Positions 51,360 through 60,299 of a stretch of 64,000 bases of DNA are shown here, piece by piece; position 1 is the first letter of the stretch, and every line of letters begins with the position of its first letter. The notes below the pieces were generated by a model that had not been told where the DNA came from, did no database searches, and saw nothing but the letters and a program-made list of their open reading frames with translations. Source of the DNA: an uncultured Lachnospiraceae bacterium. Its GTDB lineage: Bacteria > Bacillota > Clostridia > Lachnospirales > Lachnospiraceae. The position numbers were made by a program, and so were the translations under genes. Location: positions 1-64,000 of the forward strand of contig CAJUJK010000014.1 of assembly GCA_910586705.1 (NCBI GenBank). Direction: 5' to 3'.

Positions 51360-53162
51360 ATGAAAGAAATGCTTACATGGCGGCAGGTGATCGCGCAACA
51401 GTGGTTTCTGACAAAATTTTGTTTCAAACACGCGCCGGGGTTTATGGCATACCACCTGTTTGAAGCGGTTAAGCTGCAGATTTCGATCTTTTTTGAATTT
51501 ACCTTTGCGGTGAACTATGTGCTGACCGTGGCGGAAGAGGGCGGAGAGTTTCGGAAGGTTCTTATGTGCATGGGCATACTGATGGGGGCGATCGCGGTGT
51601 CAACGGTGACTTTTGCCATCTACAAACACTATGTGTTCCCGCGGGGAAAACAGACGCTGTATCAGGCGCTGCGGATGGAGATTTATGAGAAGTCAAAGGA
51701 GATCGACCTGTCCTGTTATGACGACAAGGATTTCTATGAGACGTTTATTCTGGCGACGGAGGAGACGGACCGCTGTCTGGACCGTTTTCTCGTTTTTGAA
51801 AACTCTGTCATTGCGCGGTCGGTCGGTATCACCTGTACGATCGTCTATTGTGCCTATATTAATCCTGTCGCGCTGTTGATTTTAGCGGCAATTCTTCCGT
51901 TTGAGCTGCTCTGTGTCCTGCAGGAGAACAAAAAGGCGGTGGAGGCACGTATGGAGCGGCTGCCCCATGAGCAGCAGCGGGAGTACGGGAACCGGGTATT
52001 TTATCTGTCCGACTATGCCGGGGAGCTGCGCCTGTATCCGCAGATGAAAGAGGAATGCCAGACGGAATACGCGGAGGAAAACCATAAGATAGAGGAAGTC
52101 AATAAAAAGTACGGGAAATCGCTGTTTCTGTATGGTCTGCTCCGCGAGGGGTTTTTGGCGAGGCTTGTCAAGGAGGGCGCGGTCTGGACGTTTCTTTTAT
52201 ATCAGATGCTTGTTCTGCGGGTGTTGTCGGGGGCGCAGCTTGTCACAAGCCGTTCCTGTATCTGGCGGGCTTCCAATAACCTAGAAGTCGTGATTGTCAG
52301 CCTCCGGGCGGTGGCGGAAAACTCGGCATATATTTATCGGATCAGGGAATTTCTGCAGATGGAGCCGACGATTGTATCGAGAGGGGAAAAGCCCGTGCCA
52401 GAGGGCAGCGGCAGCCTCTCGGTGGAGCATGTGGATTTTGGGTATCTTCCGGGGCAGCAGGTATTGCGTGACGTGACACTCACCATTGAGTCAGGACAGA
52501 AAATCGCACTGGTGGGCTACAATGGCTCTGGTAAGACCACGCTGGTGAAATTACTTTTGCGGTTATATGACCCAGACGGGGGAAGAATTTGCTATCACGG
52601 GATGGATATCAGAAATTATCAGATTATGGCATACCGGCGCAGCATTGGTTCCGTATTTCAGGATTTTAAAATTTATGCGGCATCACTCAAGGAAAACGTG
52701 CTGATGGACGTGGAAAACGGCAGCCGGGAGGAGAATTATCTGGTGGAGAGGGCATTGTATGATGCGCATTTTACCTTGGAAAATAATCGCCTTTCCTACC
52801 AGATTGAGACGCCGCTCACCACAGAGTTTGAGAAGGACGGCGTGAACCTTTCGGGCGGAGAGGCGCAGAAGGTGGCGATCGCCCGCACGCTCTACCGCAA
52901 GCAGAGTCTGATTATCATGGACGAGCCGAGCAGCGCCCTCGACCCGCTGGCGGAGTACAGACTGAATCAGGAATTAAATGAGATTGCGAAAGACAAGACG
53001 GTGATCTTCATATCCCACAGGCTGTCCACCGTGCGGGATGCGGACTGCATTTATATGATGGAAAACGGGCGGATTGTGGAGTCCGGCACGCACGGGGAAC
53101 TGCTTGCAAGGGGCGGAAAGTATGCGGCGATGTGGAAGATACAGGCGGGGCTGTACAGATAG
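51360..53162 (+). CDS. ABC exporter half-transporter B1
   Basis: A 600-residue partner of A1 with the same membrane-plus-ATPase build. Walker A is GYNGSGKTT near 386; the signature is LSGGEAQKV, with Glu in place of the usual Gln; Walker B LIIMDEPSSALDP keeps the catalytic Glu; H-loop FISHRLS is present. It starts with MKEMLTWRQVIAQQWF, 84 bases after A1. Both ATP sites of an A-B heterodimer seem competent, though with different signature loops. A near copy is B2 at 55207. Confidence 0.9.
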   Translation: MKEMLTWRQVIAQQWFLTKFCFKHAPGFMAYHLFEAVKLQISIFFEFTFAVNYVLTVAEEGGEFRKVLMCMGILMGAIAVSTVTFAIYKHYVFPRGKQTLYQALRMEIYEKSKEIDLSCYDDKDFYETFILATEETDRCLDRFLVFENSVIARSVGITCTIVYCAYINPVALLILAAILPFELLCVLQENKKAVEARMERLPHEQQREYGNRVFYLSDYAGELRLYPQMKEECQTEYAEENHKIEEVNKKYGKSLFLYGLLREGFLARLVKEGAVWTFLLYQMLVLRVLSGAQLVTSRSCIWRASNNLEVVIVSLRAVAENSAYIYRIREFLQMEPTIVSRGEKPVPEGSGSLSVEHVDFGYLPGQQVLRDVTLTIESGQKIALVGYNGSGKTTLVKLLLRLYDPDGGRICYHGMDIRNYQIMAYRRSIGSVFQDFKIYAASLKENVLMDVENGSREENYLVERALYDAHFTLENNRLSYQIETPLTTEFEKDGVNLSGGEAQKVAIARTLYRKQSLIIMDEPSSALDPLAEYRLNQELNEIAKDKTVIFISHRLSTVRDADCIYMMENGRIVESGTHGELLARGGKYAAMWKIQAGLYR

Positions 53163-53170
53163 CAGGAGAA

Positions 53171-53276
53171 ATGCGAAAAGTACTTCTAAAGACGTCCCGC
53201 CATAGGACGGAGACGCAAAGTCAGCAAGCTGACTTGGAAGTACTAAGTTTCGCATAGGAGAATGCCCAAAATACGG
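53171..53276 (+). repeat. Bipartite hairpin repeat, copy 3, carrying a 54-base insertion
   Basis: ATGCGAAA (53171-53178) pairs with TTTCGCAT (53248-53255). The core AGTACT appears twice, at 53179-53184 and 53239-53244, flanking 54 bases. Without that piece the core is GAAAAGTACTAA as in the copy at 42046. The inner 54 bases contain AAGTCAGC/GCTGACTT (53218-53225 and 53228-53235). After it follows GGAGAATGC (53257-53265) and AAATACGG, matching copy 2, but the second arm is lost. It lies between the two exporter pairs. Confidence 0.6.
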
Positions 53277-53294
53277 ATGAGTTTGGAGGCAGAT

Positions 53295-55094
53295 ATGAAA
53301 GAAAACTTTCTATACAGAACAGTTTCATCCTGCAAATTCGTGCTGAATACAGCGTGGACAATCAGCAAAAAGCGGGTTCTTTTGGAATTTCTGTATTGGA
53401 TTTTCATGTATGTGGACTGGCTGCTGGTTTCCTGTGTGCTGATCCGCTTTATTCTTGATCTGGCAATGAAGCGGGTGGCTTTTGAGAAAATGATGCTGTA
53501 TGTCGGTAGCGTTGTAGCGTTGGAAGCCTTGCTTGAGCTGTTCAGCCTGTTCTTTGATGTGTACGTCAAACCGATTACGGACGTGGAGCTGTATGACGGC
53601 GTGAACAAAATGCTGTATGACAAAGCGTGTCAGGTCGATTTGCGATGCTTTGAGGACAGTGATTTTTACAACGAATATATGATGGCGGTCAGTCAGGCGC
53701 ATGTGAAGCTGTCGGATATGCTGCAGGGCGTCTGTCAGGTTGTGGCGAGATTTGCCGCTATGATCGCGGCGGCAGTCATTATCTGGCAGATTGACCATTA
53801 TGCCGTTCTCTTTGCCGCGTTTCCGATTGTGGGCAACTTTGTCTTTTACGGCGTTTTAAACGGCAGAATCTTCCGTATGGAAAAGGAGAACATCGTTTTT
53901 CAGAGAATGGCGGACTATGTGAACAGGACGCTTCACCTCGGCGAGTACGCGAAGGAAATTCGGATGACAAACGTTTTTCGCCTGTTGAAAAAGCAGTACG
54001 ATGGGGTTGTCGCTTCCATACAGAAGGTGATTGCCCGGTACTCTCTGGGAAATATCATTCTTTTCTGCATGTTCCAGTATTTTATCTTTTTGCTGCCGCA
54101 GGAGGGGGCGGTTCTCTACTCCGGCTACCGCGTATCGGTCACAGAGACGATGGTTTTTGCGGAGATGGCGGTCATTCTGACGGTTATGAATGAAAATACA
54201 TGGATTTTGAACGAATTTGTGGATGCGGTGATGGTTATTGTGAAAAATGGATTGTATATCGAGCAGACGAGACACTTTCTGGAATATGTGCCCGCCATCC
54301 CGGAGAACCAGAAAGGGCTTATACCAGAGCTTCCCATCCGCACGGTGGAGTTTGAGCATGTGTCCTTCGGCTACAAAGAGGACGGTTATGTGCTGAAGGA
54401 CATTCATTTTAAGATAGAAGGAAATCAGAGTGTGGCTCTGGCGGGGTATAACGGCGCGGGAAAAAGCACGCTGGTGAAACTGCTGATGCGGCTTTATGAC
54501 CCGGCTGAGGGGCGGATTCTGGTGAACGGCATTGATATCCGGGAATATCAGGTGAAGGCGTATCGGAACCTGTTTGCCACGGCTTTCCAGAACGGGAAAA
54601 TTTTTGCGGACACCGTGGAGGAGAATGTGCTGATGGGACAGCATATGACGCCGGAGGAAGACAAAAGAAGGGTGTGGCAGGCACTAAAACTGGCGGATAT
54701 AAGTGAGGAGATAGAAAGCAGGGCTTTGCGGGAAAAGACAATTCTTACCCGCGAGTTTTCCAAGGAGGGTGCGGTGCTTTCCGGCGGACAGAATCAGAAG
54801 ATACTGGCGGCAAGAGCTTTTGCGAAGGACAGTCCGGTTGCGGTGTTTGACGAACCGAGCAGCGCGCTCGACCCCCTTGCGGAGTACCATTTATTTGAAA
54901 ATATAAAAGAGTACGGAAAAGACAGGATTTTGTTTTTTATATCACACAGACTGTCGTCCGTGCGCGACGCGGATATCGTTTTCTATATGAAAAACGGCAG
55001 GATACGGGAGAGAGGTTCTCACCGGGAGCTGATGGAACAGAACGGGGAGTATGCTTCGCTGTATCGGCTGCAGGCGGAGAATTATCGGGGTTAA
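53295..55094 (+). CDS. ABC exporter half-transporter A2
   Basis: A 599-residue paralogue of A1, same length and largely the same residues by eye throughout membrane and ATPase domains. Walker A GYNGAGKST near 384, signature LSGGQNQKI, Walker B VAVFDEPSSALDP and FISHRLS are present. Here the signature has the standard Leu, unlike A1. ATG 53295 follows GGAGGCAG. It opens the second exporter pair, downstream of a hairpin repeat that may mark the duplication joint. Confidence 0.9.
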   Translation: MKENFLYRTVSSCKFVLNTAWTISKKRVLLEFLYWIFMYVDWLLVSCVLIRFILDLAMKRVAFEKMMLYVGSVVALEALLELFSLFFDVYVKPITDVELYDGVNKMLYDKACQVDLRCFEDSDFYNEYMMAVSQAHVKLSDMLQGVCQVVARFAAMIAAAVIIWQIDHYAVLFAAFPIVGNFVFYGVLNGRIFRMEKENIVFQRMADYVNRTLHLGEYAKEIRMTNVFRLLKKQYDGVVASIQKVIARYSLGNIILFCMFQYFIFLLPQEGAVLYSGYRVSVTETMVFAEMAVILTVMNENTWILNEFVDAVMVIVKNGLYIEQTRHFLEYVPAIPENQKGLIPELPIRTVEFEHVSFGYKEDGYVLKDIHFKIEGNQSVALAGYNGAGKSTLVKLLMRLYDPAEGRILVNGIDIREYQVKAYRNLFATAFQNGKIFADTVEENVLMGQHMTPEEDKRRVWQALKLADISEEIESRALREKTILTREFSKEGAVLSGGQNQKILAARAFAKDSPVAVFDEPSSALDPLAEYHLFENIKEYGKDRILFFISHRLSSVRDADIVFYMKNGRIRERGSHRELMEQNGEYASLYRLQAENYRG

Positions 55095-55206
55095 TGTGAA
55101 AAGTGTGTCGGAAGTGATTGTAAAGCTTAACCAGTAAAGAATTAAAGACATAAGAACAAAACGAAAAATACTTAATTTTGTGAAGTGGAAAGGAATTGAA
55201 TCACAT

Positions 55207-57045
55207 ATGAAAAACTCCTTGACATGGCGGCAGACGGCGGCGCAGCAGTGGTATCTGACAAAATTCTGTTTCAAAAAAACGCCGGGATTTATCGCGTTCC
55301 ATCTGTTTGAGAGCATCGAGATACAGATTTCCATTTTTATAGAGTTTGTATGGATGGTCAACTATGTGCTGACGGCTGTGGAACAGGGCGAAGGTTTTGG
55401 GAAAATTTTGACTTGTATGGGGTATTTAATTGCATTTTTCGGATTTTTCACGATTCCTTACGGGCTTTACCACCACTATGCACTTCCCAGAAATAAGCAG
55501 GTATTGTATCAGGCATTCCGCATGGAAATATATGAGAAGGCAAAAGAGATTGACTTATCCTGCTATGATGACAAGGATTTTTATGAGACATTTATTCTGG
55601 CGACGGAAGAGACGGACCGCTGCATAGACAGATATTTGAATTTTATCTATACTGCTGCGGGGTCGCTGGTCAGCATATGGTGTTCGGTGCTTTTCTGTGT
55701 CTATGTCAATCCGATTGCGTTGCTTGTGGCGGTGGTTTTGCTGCCCCTTGAACTGTTCTGCGTGGCACAGGAAAGCAAAAAGTCGGTGGCGGCGCGGATG
55801 GAGCGGCTGTCCTATGAGCAGAAACGGGAATATGGAAACCGTGTATTCTATCTGTCTGACTATGCCGGGGAACTGCGTCTGCATCAGCAGATGAAAGGCA
55901 AGTGCCGGGGAGATTATGAGGAATCAAACTATAATATACGTTCGGTAAATAAAAAATATGGATGCCAATTATTCTTATATGGTCTGATTCACAGAGTTCT
56001 TCTGTCGCGCGTTGTGAAGGAGGGCGCGGTCTGGTTCATTCTTCTGTACCAGATGCTTGTACTGCGAGCGTTGTCGGGAGCGCAGCTTGTCACAAGCCGT
56101 TCCTGCATTTTTCGGATAGGCAATAGCACCAAATATTTGATAGACAGCTGCAAGACAGCGGCGGAAAATGCGGCATACATTTATCGAATCAGAGAGTTTT
56201 TACAGATGGAGCCGACGACTGTCTCAAAGGCGGAAAAGCCCGTGCCGGAGGGCAGCGGCAGCCTCTCGGTGGAGCATGTGGATTTTGGTTACTTGCCGGG
56301 AAAACAGGTGCTGCGTGACGTGACGCTCACTGTTGAGCCGGGACAGAAAATCGCGCTGGTGGGTTACAACGGTTCCGGCAAGACCACGCTGGTAAAATTG
56401 TTGCTGCGATTATATGACCCCGACAGCGGAAAAATATGTTATCATGGAACTGACATTCGGGATTATCAGGTGATGGCGTATCGGCGCAGCATCGGCTCCG
56501 TATTTCAGGATTTTAAAATTTATGCGGCAAGTTTGAAGGAAAACGTGCTGATGGATGTGGAAGACGGCAGCCGGGAGGAGAGTTACGGCGTGGAACAGGC
56601 GCTGTTTGACGCGCATTTTACGCTGGAAGACAACAGACTTTCTTACCAGATTGAGACGCCGCTCACGACGGAATTTGAGAAGGACGGGGTGAACCTGTCG
56701 GGCGGCGAGGCGCAGAAGGTGGCGATCGCCCGCACGCTTTACCGCAGACAGAATCTGATTATCATGGACGAGCCGAGCAGCGCGCTTGACCCGCTGGCGG
56801 AGTACAGACTGAATCAGGAATTAAATGAGATTGCGAAAGACAAGACGGTGATTTTCATATCCCACAGACTGTCCACCGTGCGGGATGCCGACTGTATTTA
56901 TATGATGGAGAACGGGCGGATTGTGGAGTCCGGCACGCACGAGCAGTTACTTTCCAAGGGTGGAAAATATGCGGCTATGTGGAAGATGCAGGCAGGGCTG
57001 TACGCGGATGTGTCGCGGTATGCGCGAACGGTGTTGAAAAAATGA
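55207..57045 (+). CDS. ABC exporter half-transporter B2
   Basis: A 612-residue paralogue of B1. Walker A GYNGSGKTT near 384, signature LSGGEAQKV with Glu, Walker B LIIMDEPSSALDP and FISHRLS agree with B1, and the ATPase domains look almost the same. The membrane half differs more, especially in the loops around residues 110-170, so cargo may differ. The leader GAAAGGAATTG before its ATG resembles that of B1. The C-terminus has about ten extra residues. The broken nucleoside phosphorylase follows after 20 bases. Confidence 0.9.
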   Translation: MKNSLTWRQTAAQQWYLTKFCFKKTPGFIAFHLFESIEIQISIFIEFVWMVNYVLTAVEQGEGFGKILTCMGYLIAFFGFFTIPYGLYHHYALPRNKQVLYQAFRMEIYEKAKEIDLSCYDDKDFYETFILATEETDRCIDRYLNFIYTAAGSLVSIWCSVLFCVYVNPIALLVAVVLLPLELFCVAQESKKSVAARMERLSYEQKREYGNRVFYLSDYAGELRLHQQMKGKCRGDYEESNYNIRSVNKKYGCQLFLYGLIHRVLLSRVVKEGAVWFILLYQMLVLRALSGAQLVTSRSCIFRIGNSTKYLIDSCKTAAENAAYIYRIREFLQMEPTTVSKAEKPVPEGSGSLSVEHVDFGYLPGKQVLRDVTLTVEPGQKIALVGYNGSGKTTLVKLLLRLYDPDSGKICYHGTDIRDYQVMAYRRSIGSVFQDFKIYAASLKENVLMDVEDGSREESYGVEQALFDAHFTLEDNRLSYQIETPLTTEFEKDGVNLSGGEAQKVAIARTLYRRQNLIIMDEPSSALDPLAEYRLNQELNEIAKDKTVIFISHRLSTVRDADCIYMMENGRIVESGTHEQLLSKGGKYAAMWKMQAGLYADVSRYARTVLKK

Positions 57046-57065
57046 TGTGAAGAGGGAAAACAGAT

Positions 57066-57702
57066 ATGGCAGTATGTAAAAATGAAATACCCATCTTAGA
57101 ATTTGATACGGAACAAAGTGCGGTAATTGTGCCGGGACATCATTCAGATTATCACTTTCCACGGAAAGCGGTCATGCTTTTTATGGAACCGGAAATAGAC
57201 AATTTTGTGGCGCAGAATCATTGCGAAATTGTCGGAAAATTCGTGAGTGTCACGAAGGGCTTTTATGTTTATAAGACAAAAATCAATCATGTTGAGATTG
57301 CATTTGTACAGGCGCCGCTTGGCGGAGCGGGCGCTGTACAGATTATGGAGCAGTTAATCGCAGGGGGTGTGGAAGAAATTATCGCGGCGGGATGCTGCGG
57401 GGCGTTGGTGGAAGATACAGAAGGTTCGTTTTTTGTCCCGACAGCGGCGCTCAGACAGGAAGGGACGTCCTATCATTATCTGCCGCCGTCACGGGAGCTT
57501 GTATTGGATGCCGCGCCCGTCAAAGCAATATGCGGCGTTTTGGAGAAGGAGGAGCTAAGTTATAAGACTTGTAAAACATGGACAACGGACGGCTTTTACC
57601 GGGAAACAAAAGAAATGGTACAATATCGGAAATCAGGGAGATGATTTTTTTGCGGCAGCTATGAAAATTGCAATGCAGGCGGTAACGGAGGTGCAGGCAT
57701 GA
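57066..57702 (+). pseudogene. Nucleoside phosphorylase with internal deletion
   Basis: The N-terminal 188 residues match a purine/uridine phosphorylase-like protein (APLGGAGAVQIMEQLIAGGV, AAGCCGAL, TWTTDGFYRE), but the frame ends at 57642-57644, before the conserved VEME-type active-site segment, after QYRKSGR. In another frame the sequence continues as GDDFFAAAMKIAMQAVTEVQA and stops at 57700-57702, where it overlaps the ATG of the next gene by four bases. This looks like the true C-terminus. About 50 residues with the active-site Glu would be missing, so it should be inactive. Confidence 0.75.
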
Positions 57703-58592
57703 GAACAGAAAATGAAATGTATAACCTTATTTTGGAGGTGGCAAAAAACGATGATCGAATTAAAGCCGTTTATATGAACGGCTCCAGAACAAACGAAAAC
57801 GTCCCAAAAGACATGTTTCAGGATTATGATATTGTCTATGTTGTGGAGGAGACGCAGAGCTTTATAGAGGATAAAGACTGGATCCGGGTTTTCGGAGAGA
57901 TCCTTTATATGCAATACCCCGACGAAAGCCCGAATTATCCAAGCGATAAGAAAAACTCTTACGGCTATTTGATGCAGTTTGAGGACGGCATTCGGATTGA
58001 TCTGACCATACAGTCCGTCAAATGTGCGTTACAGAGAATTGAGGAGGATAAGCTCTGTAAAATTTTGCTGGATAAAGAAAGTATATTGCCCGAGATTGAG
58101 GTGGCAACGGATCGCCAGTATTGGGTGAAAAAGCCGACGAAGGAGCAGTATCTGGCGGCTTGCAATGAGTTTTGGTGGTGTACCAATAATATCGCAAAGG
58201 GATTGTGGCGAAAGGAAATTCCTTATGTGCAGGATATGACAAATTACTGCGTCAGACCGCAGCTTATCACGATGTTAAACTGGAAAGCCGGTATTTTGAC
58301 AGAATGGTCGGTGAGCGCCGGGAAATCGTCAAAATACTTGTATAAATGGCTTTCGGAGGAAGAGTGGCAGATGCTTTTATCGACCTATTTTGACGGCGAC
58401 GTGGATCACGCGTGGGCGGCAGTTTTTCGTATGTGTGATTTGTTTGAAAACACGGCGCGGTTTGTCGGGGAGAAACTGGGATGGGAATATAACGAGAAAG
58501 AGGGGAAGGGAGCAAGGGAGTTTTTGGAATGGGTGCGAGAGGGGGCAGCAGCTGTCGGTGCGGCGGCATTTATTGAAAATGTGTCCCATTGA
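57699..58592 (+). CDS. ANT(6)-type aminoglycoside 6-adenylyltransferase
   Basis: A 297-residue nucleotidyltransferase of the AadE/ANT(6) family, which adenylates streptomycin. The GSRTNENVPKD loop and the metal-binding DYDIVYVV pair form the catalytic site, and the C-terminal helical domain contains WWCTNNIAKGLWRKE and CVRPQLITMLNWK, typical of the family. Length is normal. The ATG overlaps the reconstructed end of the phosphorylase gene, so it is translated with it. Chromosomal homologues exist in many Firmicutes, and resistance is not proven. Confidence 0.9.
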   Translation: MRTENEMYNLILEVAKNDDRIKAVYMNGSRTNENVPKDMFQDYDIVYVVEETQSFIEDKDWIRVFGEILYMQYPDESPNYPSDKKNSYGYLMQFEDGIRIDLTIQSVKCALQRIEEDKLCKILLDKESILPEIEVATDRQYWVKKPTKEQYLAACNEFWWCTNNIAKGLWRKEIPYVQDMTNYCVRPQLITMLNWKAGILTEWSVSAGKSSKYLYKWLSEEEWQMLLSTYFDGDVDHAWAAVFRMCDLFENTARFVGEKLGWEYNEKEGKGAREFLEWVREGAAAVGAAAFIENVSH

Positions 58593-58668
58593 TTGAGTGG
58601 TGTTGGTCAACTATCTGGAATTTTTCGCTTAAGTTGCGAGGCAATCTTTACTTCATAGAGTTCTGACA

Positions 58669-58761
58669 TTAAGGGATTCCAAGTTTTTCCAAGATTGCCT
58701 CTGCCGATTCTTTGATATCCGGTGGTATTCTTGCTGTAACGTTTGCTGTTTTTGTTGCCAT
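58669..58761 (-). pseudogene. RelB/DinJ antitoxin remnant
   Basis: A 30-codon frame, MATKTANVTARIPPDIKESA to LEKLGIP, matches the ribbon-helix-helix N-terminus of RelB/DinJ antitoxins, then stops at TAA where the family continues with a second helix and toxin-binding tail. GAGGTGG precedes the ATG. It has no toxin next to it; a RelE-like remnant lies about 530 bases to the right on the other strand. Confidence 0.65.
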
Positions 58762-58805
58762 ATCAAACACCACCTCGTCTTTTAAGAATAATGTACCACT
58801 TTTAC

Positions 58806-59096
58806 TTATCCTATGTCGTATTTTTCATAACAATTTAATAAAATTTCACAGTCGCAGTATCCACCCATTTCTTTCATTTCTGCAATGACACCGTATATCT
58901 TTTCTGGCGGTAAATTTTTTTTAAGCCACTGTTCCGTATGGCATAATGTGTGATCACATGGCGTATTCTCCAATTGTATTTCCAGATAGTGAAACAGCTT
59001 CTGCGTTTTTGCTTTGCTGAGAATGTATTTCTTGTTTTGTGCGGCTTTCCATTTATTCATCAATGCTTTCTTTTCTTCTTTTGATAATTCTGCCAT
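58806..59096 (-). CDS. DUF2695 family protein
   Basis: A 96-residue soluble protein. The C-terminal half carries the pattern CDHTLCHTEQWL and GGYCDCEILLNC, matching DUF2695 proteins, with several Cys and His that could bind metal. The N-terminus is Lys-rich (SKEEKKALMNKWKAAQNKK). Function is unknown. ATG 59096 follows GAGGAAAC. It lies among remnants of toxin-antitoxin genes. Confidence 0.75.
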   Translation of the reverse strand: MAELSKEEKKALMNKWKAAQNKKYILSKAKTQKLFHYLEIQLENTPCDHTLCHTEQWLKKNLPPEKIYGVIAEMKEMGGYCDCEILLNCYEKYDIG

Positions 59097-59232
59097 GTAG
59101 TAGTTTCCTCGCAAAGTCGGGCTTTTGTTTTATGGGGAACAGTGAAATTATAGCATATAATCGGGGGATGGTACAATCTCATAAGAACAACTTACCACAA
59201 AAAAGAAGGGACAAGTCGTTCTTCTGCGCATA

Positions 59233-59261
59233 TTGACCTGATAGTATGAAACGGTTATAAT
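59233..59261 (+). promoter_or_regulatory. Sigma-A promoter
   Basis: TTGACC (59233-59238) and TATAAT (59256-59261) with a 17-base spacer lie just before the RelE-like remnant, which keeps GAGGAGGTG as ribosome site. The promoter appears intact while the gene is not. Confidence 0.7.
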
Positions 59262-59289
59262 ACTGCTACCAAAACGAGGAGGTGCTGTT

Positions 59290-59473
59290 ATGAATATCCG
59301 TCCATCTGCCGCAGCGCTCCCCATTTTTTGAGGAAATGTATATCACGCCAAACAAATATCACAAGATGTTTGTTGAAAAATGGTATCTTATCCTTTACCA
59401 GATAAGGAATGATACGGTCTATGTAGAATATATCCTTGATTGTCGTAAAGATTACAGCTGGCTCATACATTAA
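59290..59473 (+). pseudogene. RelE/ParE toxin remnant with frameshift
   Basis: The frame from ATG 59290 stops at 59329 after a run of six T. Removing one T restores a continuous frame through EEMYITPNKYHKMFVEKWYLILYQI to DYSWLIH, the C-terminal half of a RelE/ParE toxin, ending at 59473. The N-terminal half of the family (about 40 residues) is missing before it. Promoter and ribosome site are intact, but no working toxin is made. Confidence 0.7.
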
Positions 59474-59568
59474 GCATTTCATTTACATCAGCAATAAATT
59501 TAAAATATGTGGGAGGATTTATATGAATTGGCTGAGTTTGGGGTTGCGTTAGCGAAGGGGGTTACTAC

Positions 59569-60135
59569 ATGAGTTCCATCTTAAAATCAACTAAAAACAC
59601 GCGCATCCTGCCAACGGGCGAAATGCGGTATATCCGAAGCGATTTCCCGGAAAATTTGTCTGACGAGGAAATTCGGTGGCTGTTGGATCACAATATAACT
59701 ATAATTGTAGATTTGCGGTCGGAGGAAGAGGCAGTCAGGAAACCGTGCGGCTTGAAAGAGGAGAACGGTTTCAGATATGTTCATCTTCCGGTCACAGGTG
59801 GGGGCGATACACCGAAATCGCTGGAACATTTGCATGAGGTGTACCGGCAGATGGTGGACGAAAAAATGGAAGAGATCATCGACACAATTATGAACGCGGA
59901 TTCCAATGTGATGTATTTCTGCACGGCAGGAAAAGACCGCACGGGAGTTGTGTCGGCGATTATTTTAAAGCTGCTTGGTTTTGACGATGAAGTGATCATT
60001 GATGATTATATGGAATCCGGGGATAATCTGATGGATATGCTTACCGACTATGTCCGTGTTCACCCGGAGGTGGACTTGGAGATTATTGTGCCGCACAGGG
60101 AGAATATGGAGCGGCTGCTGGAACAATTACTGTAG
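59569..60135 (+). CDS. Tyrosine-protein phosphatase
   Basis: A 188-residue dual-specificity/tyrosine phosphatase of the Y_phosphatase3 type. The catalytic loop CTAGKDRTG holds the nucleophilic Cys and the Arg; the preceding ITIIVDLRSEEEA segment is conserved in this group. It acts in the cytosol on phospho-tyrosine or perhaps phosphoinositide-like substrates. The start follows GAAGGGGG. A nine-codon frame with GGGAGG lies directly ahead (59523-59552) and could couple translation. Right of it lies a kinase remnant. Confidence 0.88.
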   Translation: MSSILKSTKNTRILPTGEMRYIRSDFPENLSDEEIRWLLDHNITIIVDLRSEEEAVRKPCGLKEENGFRYVHLPVTGGGDTPKSLEHLHEVYRQMVDEKMEEIIDTIMNADSNVMYFCTAGKDRTGVVSAIILKLLGFDDEVIIDDYMESGDNLMDMLTDYVRVHPEVDLEIIVPHRENMERLLEQLL

Positions 60136-60197
60136 GGGATTTTATGCAAATCAGATTGCAGCGGTTTTTGATGGATTAGGCAGAGGCCTGACAGTGA

Positions 60198-60299
60198 GGT
60201 GGACTTGGAAACGGTCTGCCCGTCTCCGCAAAAGAGGGAAAGGAACACGGCTACGGTCTTTCCAATATCAGACAGGCAGCCGTGCGCGATTCCGCTTAA
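60198..60299 (+). pseudogene. GHKL histidine kinase fragment
   Basis: Thirty-three codons read GGLGNGLPVSAKEGKEHGYG followed by LSNIRQAA, matching the glycine box of GHKL kinases such as the one at 7674 (GHGFGLSSIRHAA). A stop precedes it in frame and TAA follows at 60297. Nothing else of the kinase is present, so it is a relic of a lost two-component gene. Confidence 0.6.

Noticed and set aside
53185..53238. Resemblance to a c-di-GMP riboswitch (GACGCAAAGTC)
   Set aside because: Only this short stretch agrees; the first conserved helix, the GNRA tetraloop and the 3' receptor helix are missing, and an insertion into a repeat explains the layout better.
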